The notes under the pieces: generated by a model
Database searches by the model: none
The model's input: only the letters and a program-made list of their open reading frames with translations
Told to the model about the DNA's origin: nothing
In this document: positions 17,484 to 26,300 of the stretch, piece by piece
Layout: each line of letters starts with the position of its first letter
Position numbering within the stretch: position 1 is the first letter of the stretch
Position numbers and translations under genes: made by a program
Origin: Aquisphaera insulae
Lineage (GTDB): Bacteria; Planctomycetota; Planctomycetia; Isosphaerales; Isosphaeraceae
Length of the DNA stretch: 64,000 nt
Assembly: GCF_011064615.1 (NCBI RefSeq)
Contig: NZ_JAALJH010000016.1
Location: 57,080-121,079, forward strand
Direction: 5' to 3'

Positions 17484-18479
17484 ATGAGCAGTTCCGATTT
17501 GAAGACGACATCCGGCGACATCGAGCGGATCCTGGACACCGTCAAGGGCCTCGGGCGCCATGGCCAGGTCGTGGACATTCGCGAGACCCTGCGTCACGCG
17601 GTGGGCCCGAATCGCCCCCTGGTCATGCTCTGCCCGCATGCCGACGACGGCGCGATCACCGCGGCCTGCCTCCTGCACGAGTACGCGGTTCGACGGGGCC
17701 TGCCCGTGATCGAGGTGCTGGTCTTCGCGGGCGAGCGGAACGTGGCGGCACCCTGGTTGAACGACCAGAAGAAGATCTCGGTGCGAGAGGCCGAGTTCCG
17801 GCTGGAGTGCAGCGTCCTGGGGGCGGAGGCCGTCTGCTGGAACCTGGACGCGTACCGGGCCCCCGGCTACATCCCCTCCCAGGCCGACATTGCCAAGGTC
17901 GTGGAGTGGTTCGTCAAGCGGCGGCCCGGGGCGCTCATCCTGCCGCCGTCCACCGATGCCCACGCCGCCCATCGGGTCACTCGGGCGCTCGGGGCGATCG
18001 GCCTTGTGGGGGCGAATCTCGCGGACACCCTGGTCATGACCGGCTGGACCCCCTGGGGACCGCTGCCGGAGACCAACGCCTATTTCAGCTACGACGGCGA
18101 GGCGGAACGGACCAAGGAGTGGGCGATCCATTGCCATGCGTCCCAGGTCCTGCTCACGGATTACACGCAGTTCTGCTCTCACCTGGGGCGGGCCTACGCC
18201 GCACTCGCCCGCGAATGGGCCGAGGGACATAGCCTGGCCGGCCGGGCACACCGGACCGACGACCGGTTCGTCGGGGTGGAGATGTACCAGATCGAGACCT
18301 TCGACCCCGATCGTTGCGACAGTCCCCGGTGCGACCCGATTCAGGTCGCCCTCGGCATGCTCGGCGGACAGATCCCGAGGGGAACGATCGGGCCCGAGGC
18401 CGGCGACCAGGGCGACTCGCGGCGAGCCGTCGCGGACCCGGCTCGGAATCTTAGCACCAGCTCCGCAACCCCGCTCTGA
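17484..18479 (+). CDS. PIG-L-family deacetylase
   Basis: A 331-residue zinc-dependent deacetylase of the PIG-L/LmbE family. The metal motif is PHADDGAI (Pro51 to Ile58, where PHPDDE is usual) and the second His pair appears as DAHAAH. These enzymes remove acetyl groups from GlcNAc-containing substrates. The glutamate usually next to the Asp pair is Gly here, so activity should be tested. The ATG at 17484 is the best start; the longer frame runs into the upstream gene. Glucosamine-6-phosphate deaminase is encoded 102 bases downstream, which suggests a joint role in amino-sugar breakdown: deacetylation followed by deamination. This pathway role is inferred from context. Confidence 0.9.
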   Translation: MSSSDLKTTSGDIERILDTVKGLGRHGQVVDIRETLRHAVGPNRPLVMLCPHADDGAITAACLLHEYAVRRGLPVIEVLVFAGERNVAAPWLNDQKKISVREAEFRLECSVLGAEAVCWNLDAYRAPGYIPSQADIAKVVEWFVKRRPGALILPPSTDAHAAHRVTRALGAIGLVGANLADTLVMTGWTPWGPLPETNAYFSYDGEAERTKEWAIHCHASQVLLTDYTQFCSHLGRAYAALAREWAEGHSLAGRAHRTDDRFVGVEMYQIETFDPDRCDSPRCDPIQVALGMLGGQIPRGTIGPEAGDQGDSRRAVADPARNLSTSSATPL

Positions 18480-18510
18480 CCCGAGCTGAACCGGGCCGAT
18501 CCGATGGATT

Positions 18511-18536
18511 CGACCCGGTGGAGGCGATCCGGGTCG
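18511..18536 (+). promoter_or_regulatory. Inverted repeat between PIG-L and nagB
   Basis: CGACCCGG (18511-18518) and CCGGGTCG (18529-18536) form an 8-base inverted repeat with a 10-base loop, about 45 bases before the nagB start. It could be an operator or a hairpin in the leader; no T-run follows, so a terminator is less likely. Confidence 0.35.
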
Positions 18537-18581
18537 TCCCGCCGTGATCAAACTCCTGTTCGCTATCCGATCGAGACGACG

Positions 18582-19379
18582 ATGCCCGACGAGAACCGAA
18601 CGTTTCAGCGTGCCGGCATGACGATCCGGGTGTTCTCCGACGCCGGGGCGGCGAGCCGGGCCGCCGCGGACCTGATCGCCGAGGCGATCCGAGGGGCCAA
18701 ACCGGATCGCCGCGCCGTCCTCGGGCTGGCCACGGGATCGACCCCACAGAAGGTCTACGCGCACCTCGCCGCATGGCACGCGGCCGGCGAGCTCTCGTTC
18801 CGGGACGTGGTGACCTACAACCTCGACGAGTATTATCCGATCCAGCCGCTGGACCCCAAGAGTTATCGGTGCTACATGCACCGGCACCTGTTCAGCCTGG
18901 TGGACCTGTCCCCGCAGGCGGCCCACATTCTCGACGGCACGGTCCCGGAGCCGTTCGTCGCGGATCATTGCGCCGAGTTCGAGCGCTGGATCGCCGCCGA
19001 CGGCGGACTCGACGTGCAGCTCCTGGGGATCGGTCGCAACGGCCACATCGGCTTCAATGAGCCGTCCGAACTCCCGGTCGAGGAGGCGCTCGCCCTGCCG
19101 ACCCGGCTGGTGGAGCTTCACCCCGTCACCCGGGCGGATGCCGTCCGCGAGTTCGGCGGCGCGGACAAGGTCATCCCCCGGGCCCTGACGATGGGAGTGA
19201 AGACGATCCTCTCCGCAGGGTCGATCCTGATGCTGGCGACCGGGGCCCACAAGGCGGATGCCGTGGCCGCGGCGCTGAATGGCGACCCGCGATCGGGCCT
19301 CCCCGCGTCGCTGCTCCAGACGGCGGGCGGGAAGGTCACCTGGCTGGTGGACGAGCTGGCCGCCTCGTTGATATCCTGA
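18582..19379 (+). CDS. nagB: Glucosamine-6-phosphate deaminase
   Basis: A 265-residue enzyme, the usual length for the family. It converts glucosamine-6-phosphate to fructose-6-phosphate and ammonia in the cytoplasm. Family motifs are present in order: GLATGSTPQKVY for phosphate binding, NLDEYYPI with the catalytic Asp, and LGIGRNGHIGFNEP with the ring-opening His. The close variant that annotates as 6-phosphogluconolactonase lacks the last motif, so the deaminase call is firm. The start MPDENRTF at 18582 is chosen, with the alternative MTIRVF 12 codons later. The PIG-L deacetylase directly upstream would supply deacetylated amino sugar. Confidence 0.95.
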   Translation: MPDENRTFQRAGMTIRVFSDAGAASRAAADLIAEAIRGAKPDRRAVLGLATGSTPQKVYAHLAAWHAAGELSFRDVVTYNLDEYYPIQPLDPKSYRCYMHRHLFSLVDLSPQAAHILDGTVPEPFVADHCAEFERWIAADGGLDVQLLGIGRNGHIGFNEPSELPVEEALALPTRLVELHPVTRADAVREFGGADKVIPRALTMGVKTILSAGSILMLATGAHKADAVAAALNGDPRSGLPASLLQTAGGKVTWLVDELAASLIS

Positions 19380-19457
19380 TCGCGTCGAGGACTCGCGCCC
19401 CGGGCGCCGCGATTCCGTACCCGTCGATCCACCGAGAGAACCGAGGGGCGTACTCCC

Positions 19458-19703
19458 ATGAGACTTTGCCGCAGAGTCGGGCGGGCCATGGAGCGGTTCA
19501 GTGGCTGGATGGGAGACGCCTACTGCCGCCTCGGCCAGGCTGTCGGCGAGCGCGTCGAGGCGGCGACGGACGCCCTGGCCGAGCAACGCTACCTCGCCCG
19601 TCGTCGCGCGGAGGAGGTCGCCGCCCGCTCCCCCCTCTCCGCGAACCGGGCCTGGATCGAGCTCAAGGACCTGCCCCGGCGTCGCCGCCGGCCCGGCCCC
19701 TGA
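19458..19703 (+). CDS. Small basic hypothetical protein, 81 aa
   Basis: An 81-residue, Arg-rich protein. The ATG is preceded by GAGGGG at suitable spacing, and the composition is protein-like, with an amphipathic helix (MERFSGWMGDAYCRLGQAVG) and a long second helix (VEAATDALAEQRYLARRRAEEVAAR). There is no signal peptide or known domain. It ends 36 bases from the convergent leuA gene. The ribosome site is the main support; it may be a genuine small gene of unknown role. Confidence 0.5.
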   Translation: MRLCRRVGRAMERFSGWMGDAYCRLGQAVGERVEAATDALAEQRYLARRRAEEVAARSPLSANRAWIELKDLPRRRRRPGP

Positions 19704-19739
19704 GCACGAGCCGGGCCCTGACCCCTGTCGATCGAATGC

Positions 19740-21353
19740 TCAGGCTCCCGCACCGGGGCGGCCGACGACCTCTCGGACCTGCCCGCGGTCGGTGATGGTC
19801 TGGATGGCGTTGACCGCGTTGATGTAGGCCAGTGCGCTCGCCTCGATGATGTCGGTGGAGGCCGCACGGCCGCGGAAGCTGCGGTCGCCGCTCTCGACCT
19901 CGAGCTCCAGGGTCACCTCACCCTGGGCGTCCTTCCCCTGGGTGACGCTCCGGACGACGAATTCGTGGAGATTCGCGTGCACGCCGGTGACGCGCTCGAC
20001 GGCCTTGAAGATGGCATCCACGGGGCCGTCGCCGATCGCGGCATCCTGGACGACCTCGCCATCGGGGCGGCGGATGCTGACCGTGGCCGTGGGCAGGACG
20101 CCGGTGCCGGCGGTGGTGTGCAGCGAGAGCAACTGCCAGGGCGCGGGGACGTCGCCCAGGTGCTTCTCGACCAGGATCGCGAGGTCCTCGTCGTAGACTT
20201 CCTTCTTCTTGTCGGCCAGGGCCTTGAAGTCGTTGAACAGGATCTCGAGCTGCTCCTCGGACAGGCTGTAGCCCATCTCCGCGACCCGGTCCCGGAGGGC
20301 GTGGCGGCCCGAGTGCTTGCCCAGGACCAGGTCGGTCTTGGGAACGCCCACGTCCTCCGGGCGCATGATCTCGTACGTGGAGCGTTCCTTGAGCATCCCG
20401 TCCTGGTGGATGCCGGACTCGTGGGCGAAGGCGTTGCGTCCGACGATGGCCTTGTTCCGCTGGATGACCAGCCCGGTGATGGTGGTGACCATCCGGCTGG
20501 CCGGGTAGAGCCGCTCGGTCCGGATGCCGGTGGTCACGCCGTAGTAGTCGTGACGGGTCCGGAGCGCCATGACGATCTCCTCGAGGGCGGCGTTGCCGGC
20601 CCGCTCGCCGATGCCGTTGAGCGTGCACTCGACCTGGCGGGCGCCGGCCTCGACGCCCGCCAGGCTGTTGGCCACGGCCATGCCCAGGTCGTCGTGGCAG
20701 TGGGTGCTGATCACGGCCCGGCCGATGTTCGGCACCCGCTCCTTGATCGTCCGGATCACGTGGCCGTACTGGGCGGGGGTCGCGTACCCGACGGTGTCCG
20801 GGATGTTCACCGTGGAGGCGCCGGCCTCGATGGCCGCCTCGACGACCTCGCAGAGGAAGTCGATCTCGGTCCTGGCCGCGTCCTCGGGGGAGAATTCGAT
20901 GTCGGCGCAGAGGCTCCGGGCGAGCCTCACGCTGGCCACCGCCCGCTCGACGATCTGCGCGGGGGTCATCCGCAGCTTGTGCTCGCGGTGGATGGCCGAG
21001 GTGGCCAGGAAGACGTGGATCCGCGGCCTCTGGGCGTACTTGACGGCCTCCCAGGCGCGGGTGATGTCCTTCTCGTTGCAGCGGGCCAGGCCGCAGACCG
21101 TGGTCCCGGTGATCTCCCCGGCGATGGCCCGGACGGCCTCGAAGTCGCCCGGCGAGGCGATCGGGAAACCGGCCTCCACGATGTCCACGCCAAGGCCGGC
21201 GAGCGCGCGGGCGACCTCGAGCTTCTCCGCGAGGTTCATGCTCGCCCCGGGCGATTGCTCGCCGTCGCGGAGCGTGGTGTCGAAGATCCGGACCCGATTC
21301 GGGTCGGCCGCGGCGGGCTCGGCATCACTCGTGGTCGCGGGCTGGACGCTCAT
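19740..21353 (-). CDS. leuA: 2-isopropylmalate synthase
   Basis: A 537-residue enzyme that condenses acetyl-CoA with 2-oxoisovalerate, the first committed step of leucine synthesis. The N-terminal HMGL-like TIM barrel opens with RIFDTTLRDGEQSPGASM, has the metal-binding HCHDD, and the GIGERAGNAALEE segment; the C-terminal 130 residues are the leucine-sensing allosteric (LeuA dimer) domain, with AIGDGPVDAIFKAV. The full-length form with the regulatory domain argues for feedback control by leucine. The start at 21353 is preferred over one 11 codons upstream. The gene stands alone, and an 11-base inverted repeat in the leader may regulate it. Confidence 0.96.
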   Translation of the reverse strand: MSVQPATTSDAEPAAADPNRVRIFDTTLRDGEQSPGASMNLAEKLEVARALAGLGVDIVEAGFPIASPGDFEAVRAIAGEITGTTVCGLARCNEKDITRAWEAVKYAQRPRIHVFLATSAIHREHKLRMTPAQIVERAVASVRLARSLCADIEFSPEDAARTEIDFLCEVVEAAIEAGASTVNIPDTVGYATPAQYGHVIRTIKERVPNIGRAVISTHCHDDLGMAVANSLAGVEAGARQVECTLNGIGERAGNAALEEIVMALRTRHDYYGVTTGIRTERLYPASRMVTTITGLVIQRNKAIVGRNAFAHESGIHQDGMLKERSTYEIMRPEDVGVPKTDLVLGKHSGRHALRDRVAEMGYSLSEEQLEILFNDFKALADKKKEVYDEDLAILVEKHLGDVPAPWQLLSLHTTAGTGVLPTATVSIRRPDGEVVQDAAIGDGPVDAIFKAVERVTGVHANLHEFVVRSVTQGKDAQGEVTLELEVESGDRSFRGRAASTDIIEASALAYINAVNAIQTITDRGQVREVVGRPGAGA

Positions 21354-21426
21354 GGCTACTTTCTCCGGTCCTCTCGGGGGACTCATTCCATGGTATCGGA
21401 TCGACTCGTGGGCCCGTCAACGAAGA

Positions 21427-21466
21427 AAGCCCCGAGATCCGCCGGTGAGGGCGAGTCTCGGGGCTT
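21427..21466 (-). promoter_or_regulatory. Inverted repeat in the leuA leader
   Basis: AAGCCCCGAGA (21427-21437) and TCTCGGGGCTT (21456-21466) form a perfect 11-base inverted repeat with an 18-base loop, 74 bases upstream of leuA. A hairpin this strong in a biosynthesis leader could be an attenuator, an operator, or the terminator of an upstream transcript. I see no Leu-rich leader peptide. Confidence 0.45.
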
Positions 21467-21640
21467 CGTTGTCTGCTTCAAGGCACCGACAAGACGAACC
21501 CTAGGACTCCACCCTCGCCCGGCCGGTAAGGCCGAGGATGATAAGAAGTCGAAGGATCGTCTGAGCGGAACGCATTCGGGGAACTCCCGGGCGGGATGCC
21601 TTGGACGTTGAGACGATCATACGTTTGAACCGGCGCGAGG

Positions 21641-22255
21641 TCAATGGCGGCGGCCGTCGCTCTCATCGAGTGTCGTGCCCTGGTCGTTAACGATCCGCTT
21701 CATGGCCGCGACCGAATCCCGGCCGAATCGACGCTGGAGGTGCCGCATCTGTCCGTAGAAGATCCGGGTCACGAGCCAGTTGGGGCGGGAGAAGGCGAGG
21801 ATATCGTAGGTCACCTCGCCCGTGGCTTCGTCGAGCTCGACGAGGAAGCGCTCCTCGCCGATGCCCGCGTGATCGGGGAGCGTCCCGTAGGCGAAGCCGA
21901 ACCGGCGGATCGGCCCCGGCTCGTCCACGACCCGCACGATCCGGCAGGCGCTGAGCCACCAGACCCCGCATCGGCGGGCGATGATCGCGACGTCTTCGCC
22001 GGGGTGGATCGGCGTGTCATCGGGACGGGCCTGGACCCAACCCAGGCTAAGCTGCCGCCAGCGCTCCAGGGCCGTCCGGGCGCGGACGAAAGCCAGATCG
22101 CCGCGGCCGACGACGGCCCGCGTATGGTCCACGACGTATCCCGGCGGTGGCTCGGTCACGGTCCCGCCGACCGCACCGTACGTCAGGGGTGCCCTCGCCT
22201 GCGAAGCGAGGAAGGCGCGGATGACCTCGGCGGACGGTTGCGTCAATGAGACCAT
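21641..22255 (-). CDS. DUF1990-family protein
   Basis: A 204-residue protein of the DUF1990 family, no signal peptide. Recognisable family features are the DAFVRARTALERWRQLSLGW-like helix, the GPIRRFGFAYGTLPDHAGIGEERFLVEL strand set and the SRPNWLVTRIFYGQMRHLQRRF C-terminal helix. The family has a Bet v1-like fold and no established reaction. The gene is divergent from an SDR oxidoreductase gene with about 100 bases between them, an arrangement that suggests a shared promoter region and a shared task. It lies upstream of leuA on the same strand but 288 bases away, so a common transcript is uncertain. Confidence 0.88.
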   Translation of the reverse strand: MVSLTQPSAEVIRAFLASQARAPLTYGAVGGTVTEPPPGYVVDHTRAVVGRGDLAFVRARTALERWRQLSLGWVQARPDDTPIHPGEDVAIIARRCGVWWLSACRIVRVVDEPGPIRRFGFAYGTLPDHAGIGEERFLVELDEATGEVTYDILAFSRPNWLVTRIFYGQMRHLQRRFGRDSVAAMKRIVNDQGTTLDESDGRRH

Positions 22256-22358
22256 CGTCTCCTCTTGGCTCGAAATCTGCGTACCGGCTTTCGCCTTCAG
22301 ACGATTCTACGTCGAACCAACGCGATTCCCGTTCCGAGTCTCCCGGGAAGTCTCGACC

Positions 22359-23324
22359 ATGCCCGACGGTGAGCACACGGAGTTGCCGCGGATCCTGGTG
22401 ACGGGGGGGACCGGGTACGTCGGCGGCCGGCTCATCTCGCGGCTCGAAGCGGACGCGACGAGGCTGCGTGCGCTGGCCCGCAAGCCGGAGCAGCTCCGCG
22501 ACAAGGTCGGGCCGTCCACCGAGGTTGTGTTCGGTGACGTGGCCGACCGGGCCTCGCTCGACCGGGCCCTCGCGGGGATCGAGACGGCGTACTATCTCAT
22601 CCACATGATGTCGAACGCGCAGGACTTCGCGAAGGAAGACCGGGCGGCGGCAGAGGCCTTCGGCGCCGCGGCACGCGGGGCGGGGGTCCGCCGGATCATC
22701 TACCTCGGCGGCCTTGGCGACGACGATGATCCGGGCCTCTCGCCCCATCTCCGAAGCCGACATGAGGTAGGCCAGGTCCTCCGCGATTCGGGCGTGGAGA
22801 CCATCGAGTTCCGGGCCTCGATCGTGATCGGTGCGGGTAGCCTCTCGTTCGACCTGGTGAAATCGCTGACCGACCGACTCCCCGTGATGCTCTGCCCGCT
22901 ATGGCTCTCGACGGCCTGCCAGCCGATCGCCATCGACGACCTGCTCGCCTACCTGCTCGCGGCGAAGGACTTGCCTCCCGGAGATAGCCGGATCATCGAG
23001 ATCGGCGGCGCGGACGTCTCTGCCTATCGGGACCTGATCCGCGAGTACGCCCGCCAGAAGGGCCTCCGCCGCGTCCTGATCAAGGTGCCCGTGCTGACCC
23101 CCTATCTCTCCGGCCTCTGGCTGACTCTGGTCACGCCCACAAGATCCGAGGTCGGCCGGCACCTGATCGAGGGCCTGAAGAACCCCACGGTCGTCCGCTC
23201 GCGCGTCGCCCTCGACACCTTCCCGAAGATCCGGCCGATCGGCGTCGCGGAGGCCATTCGTCGGGCGATTCAGGGTGCCGCTTCCACGCTCTCTGCGACC
23301 GATGCGACGACCGGGCCGTCATGA
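22359..23324 (+). CDS. NAD(P)-binding SDR-family protein
   Basis: A 321-residue atypical short-chain dehydrogenase/reductase. The N-terminal Rossmann fold has the NAD(P) motif TGGTGYVGGRL, followed by LRALARKPEQL and a GVRRIIYLGGLG strand; the C-terminal domain is the NmrA/epimerase-like substrate domain. The YxxxK catalytic pair of classical SDRs is not evident, and Ser or His may substitute, so it could be a sensor or a divergent enzyme. The ATG at 22359 is chosen for correct position of the Rossmann strand. It is divergent from the DUF1990 gene. Confidence 0.88.
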   Translation: MPDGEHTELPRILVTGGTGYVGGRLISRLEADATRLRALARKPEQLRDKVGPSTEVVFGDVADRASLDRALAGIETAYYLIHMMSNAQDFAKEDRAAAEAFGAAARGAGVRRIIYLGGLGDDDDPGLSPHLRSRHEVGQVLRDSGVETIEFRASIVIGAGSLSFDLVKSLTDRLPVMLCPLWLSTACQPIAIDDLLAYLLAAKDLPPGDSRIIEIGGADVSAYRDLIREYARQKGLRRVLIKVPVLTPYLSGLWLTLVTPTRSEVGRHLIEGLKNPTVVRSRVALDTFPKIRPIGVAEAIRRAIQGAASTLSATDATTGPS

Positions 23325-23387
23325 GGGCCACGGCGAGAGACCGCCGGCGAATGACGCGGGCGGGAAGGGTAAGGCCTATAGGCTCGC

Positions 23388-26300
23388 TCAGTCCGCGATC
23401 CTGGCCCCGATCGTCGACAGCTCGTTGAAGCGATCGACGGGCTCGCCGGCCGCCCAGGCGATCCCGCGGAGGAGGACCAGCCGGAACAGGGGGTCGTCGA
23501 ACGACCAGGTGAAATGGCCGGGGATGCTCACGAAGACGCGGCCTTTCCCGAGCTGGCGGGTCCAGATGAGGGGACGGGGATTGCCGTCCTCGACGCCCGA
23601 GGCCAGCAGGTCGATCGACGATTGGTCGCCGATCAGATTCCAGTAGCTCTCGTCGATCAGCGAGAGCTTTCCGAGGCCCCGGGCGATCGGGTGCCTCGAT
23701 CCCTCGAAATCGAGCACCAGCGGGCCGTGGCGAAAGGCCGACTTGCCGCCTTGCCAGGCGAGCCCAATCCGCGCCGACAGCTCCGGGACCGCCGCATGGC
23801 CGTCGACCGCGTAGTGGATCATCGCGAGGCCGCCGCCGCGGGCGAGGAAGCGATCCAGATCCGCCGACCGCGAGGCGTCCCAACCGGGGTTGTTCGAGTA
23901 CATCACGACCGCGTCCGCGGTCTGGAGCTGGGCGGGGCTCGGCCAGCCGTCGGCCGTCTCGACGCCGAGGCCAGGATCGGTCGCGAACAGGGCGGCCCAT
24001 CGCGTCCGCCAGAGAGGATAATCATGCTCCCCGGGTCCGTGATCCTTGGGGCCGGAGGAGAGGACGATCCGGAGTCGACGGGGATTCTCGAGCGGCGTGC
24101 TCCCCTTCAGGGCCGCATCCAGCTCCGCCCGACGCCGCGGCGGCGGTGCGCCTTCATGTTCGAGCGGGGCCGGCGCCAGCGGGTCGGTGAGGAGGAATGT
24201 CAGGAGGTCACGCAGCTTCTCCGGCCCGAGGGTCGTGTCCAGGCCCTCCGGCATGATGGACGCCGCCGAGGCGGCCACGGTCTCGACCTCCGAACGATCC
24301 ACGACCACGACTTTCCCGTCGGTGCTTCCCACCACGAGCTTGTTCCCGTCGGTGCGTAGCGTCCCCTGGAGGATGCGGCCGTCGTTGAGCGCGACGACAT
24401 GCGCGACGAAGTCGGGATTGATCGCGGCGCTCGGGGAATGGACATCGCGCCATACGGAGGCGTAATCGCGATGGACCAGGTTCGAGAGGTCGGGGCCGAT
24501 CCGCCCGCCTCGGCCGCGGACCGCGTGGCAGGACGAGCACCGCGCCTGCTCGCCGAGGAAGAGTGCTCGGCCGCGGGACCAGTCGCCCCCCTTCAGCTCG
24601 GGGAACTCGCGACGGGTCATCTCCGCATTCGAGGTTCCCGGCAAGGCCCATGGGAGGAGCACTCGACGGAGCGGCAGGGCTCGGGGAGTTGGATCTTCCT
24701 TCGTCCACCAGGATACGTCCAGGGTCGTTGTCTCGGAGGTATCCAGGGTGATCTCGAGCGGCAACGGCTGATTCTCCACCGGCGACGCCGTGATCCGGAC
24801 TCGATGCCCTCCGCCCACGATCGAGGGGCCCGGTGATCGAGACCTCACGGTGAGGAGGCCGGCCCCCTCGAATGCCAGGGTGACCTCCTCGGCCGGAAGG
24901 CTGTAGCCGGGATCCCCCCCCGGCTGGACGGCGGGGCGGAGCATTCGCCAGAGGTCGAGCTTCGTCTCCAGCGTCAGCTTCCCCCCGCGTCTCATCGCCT
25001 CCCAGAGGCGATCGTGATCCGCGCTACCGACCGTGAAGGCGCGGGCGACCGCCAGATCCGGATGCGGGAGCCATCCCGACCACTCCCCGTCGCCCGAGGC
25101 CGGTTTCCACGTCGCGCGCACGCCCGAGAGGTCGAAAGCGAGGTCCAGATCGGCGAATTGTCGGAGCGATCCGGCCGGGGCCTTCTCCGCTCCCGGCACC
25201 GGGAGCTGGACGGCGTAGGACACCGTCTCCCGTAACGGGGGCGTGGCGAGGGAGAGCGTCCGTCGATCGGCCGAGACCCGGGAGGAAAGGACGGCCAGCT
25301 CATTTCGGGGAGCCGCGATCTGACGGCCGACCACCTCATAACCGGGACGCAGCGATTCGAAGCGATCTCCGGGGCCGACGGCCCAGCCATACTCGATCGA
25401 GGCCTTCCGCGTGAGCTCGCGGAGCCGCTCCGGATCGAGCGGCCGGTCGAAGGCGATGCGGACTTCCTGCGGGCCGGCCGCGAAGGCCGCCACGGGCTGG
25501 GGGGCGTCGCGATCGCTCCAGGCGGCCTTGTAGAGCTTCCCCTGACCGCGCGGGCCGGTTCCCCAGTCGGGGAGCCCGCTGTGGACGGCGACAACCAGCT
25601 CGCCCCGAGGCGACACGCAGGCGTCGGCGGTGAGCATGCTCAGGATCGCCATCGTCTGGTTTCGGGCCACGTACCCGGCCCGGGTCTTCACGAGCGAGGT
25701 TCGGTAGAGCTTGCCCCGCGAATAACCCGTGACCAGGGCGTCCCCGGCCCAGGACGGCGGGCCGAAGACCGGGCCGCCGTTGACCGATTCATTGAAGACA
25801 ATCCCGCACGTCGACTGGTGCTGGGGTGCATAGTCGAAGACGCTCGGCTCGTCGATGACGCCCGGGAGGTGCCTGGGGTGCCTCGGCGGGAATCCGTAGT
25901 GTCGGCCCGGGACGACTTGAAGCAGCTCGTCGAACGGGTTGCCGTTGGGCAGCCAGGTGGCCCCCTCCTGGTCGGTCGCGAAGAGGTCGCCGAGGCGGTT
26001 GATCGCCAGGCCGACGGAGAAGCGGATCCCGGTGGCGACCGTCTCGCGCCGGCGGAAGTCCGGCGAGACCTTCTGGATGGTCCCATGTTCATCCTTGAGG
26101 TCGTAGTGGGACTGGCCGGCGGGATCGACGAGGTAGGCATTGCCGAAGTCGGTCGTGCCGAGCCCGAAGTAGATCGACCCGTCTCCGCCCACGGCCACGC
26201 CGAGCGCATCCACGTTGTTGTTCAGCGGCTTCCAGCCCCCCGCGACGACCACCTCCTTCTCCGCCTTGCCGTCGCGATCGGCGTCCAGGAACAGGGAGAG

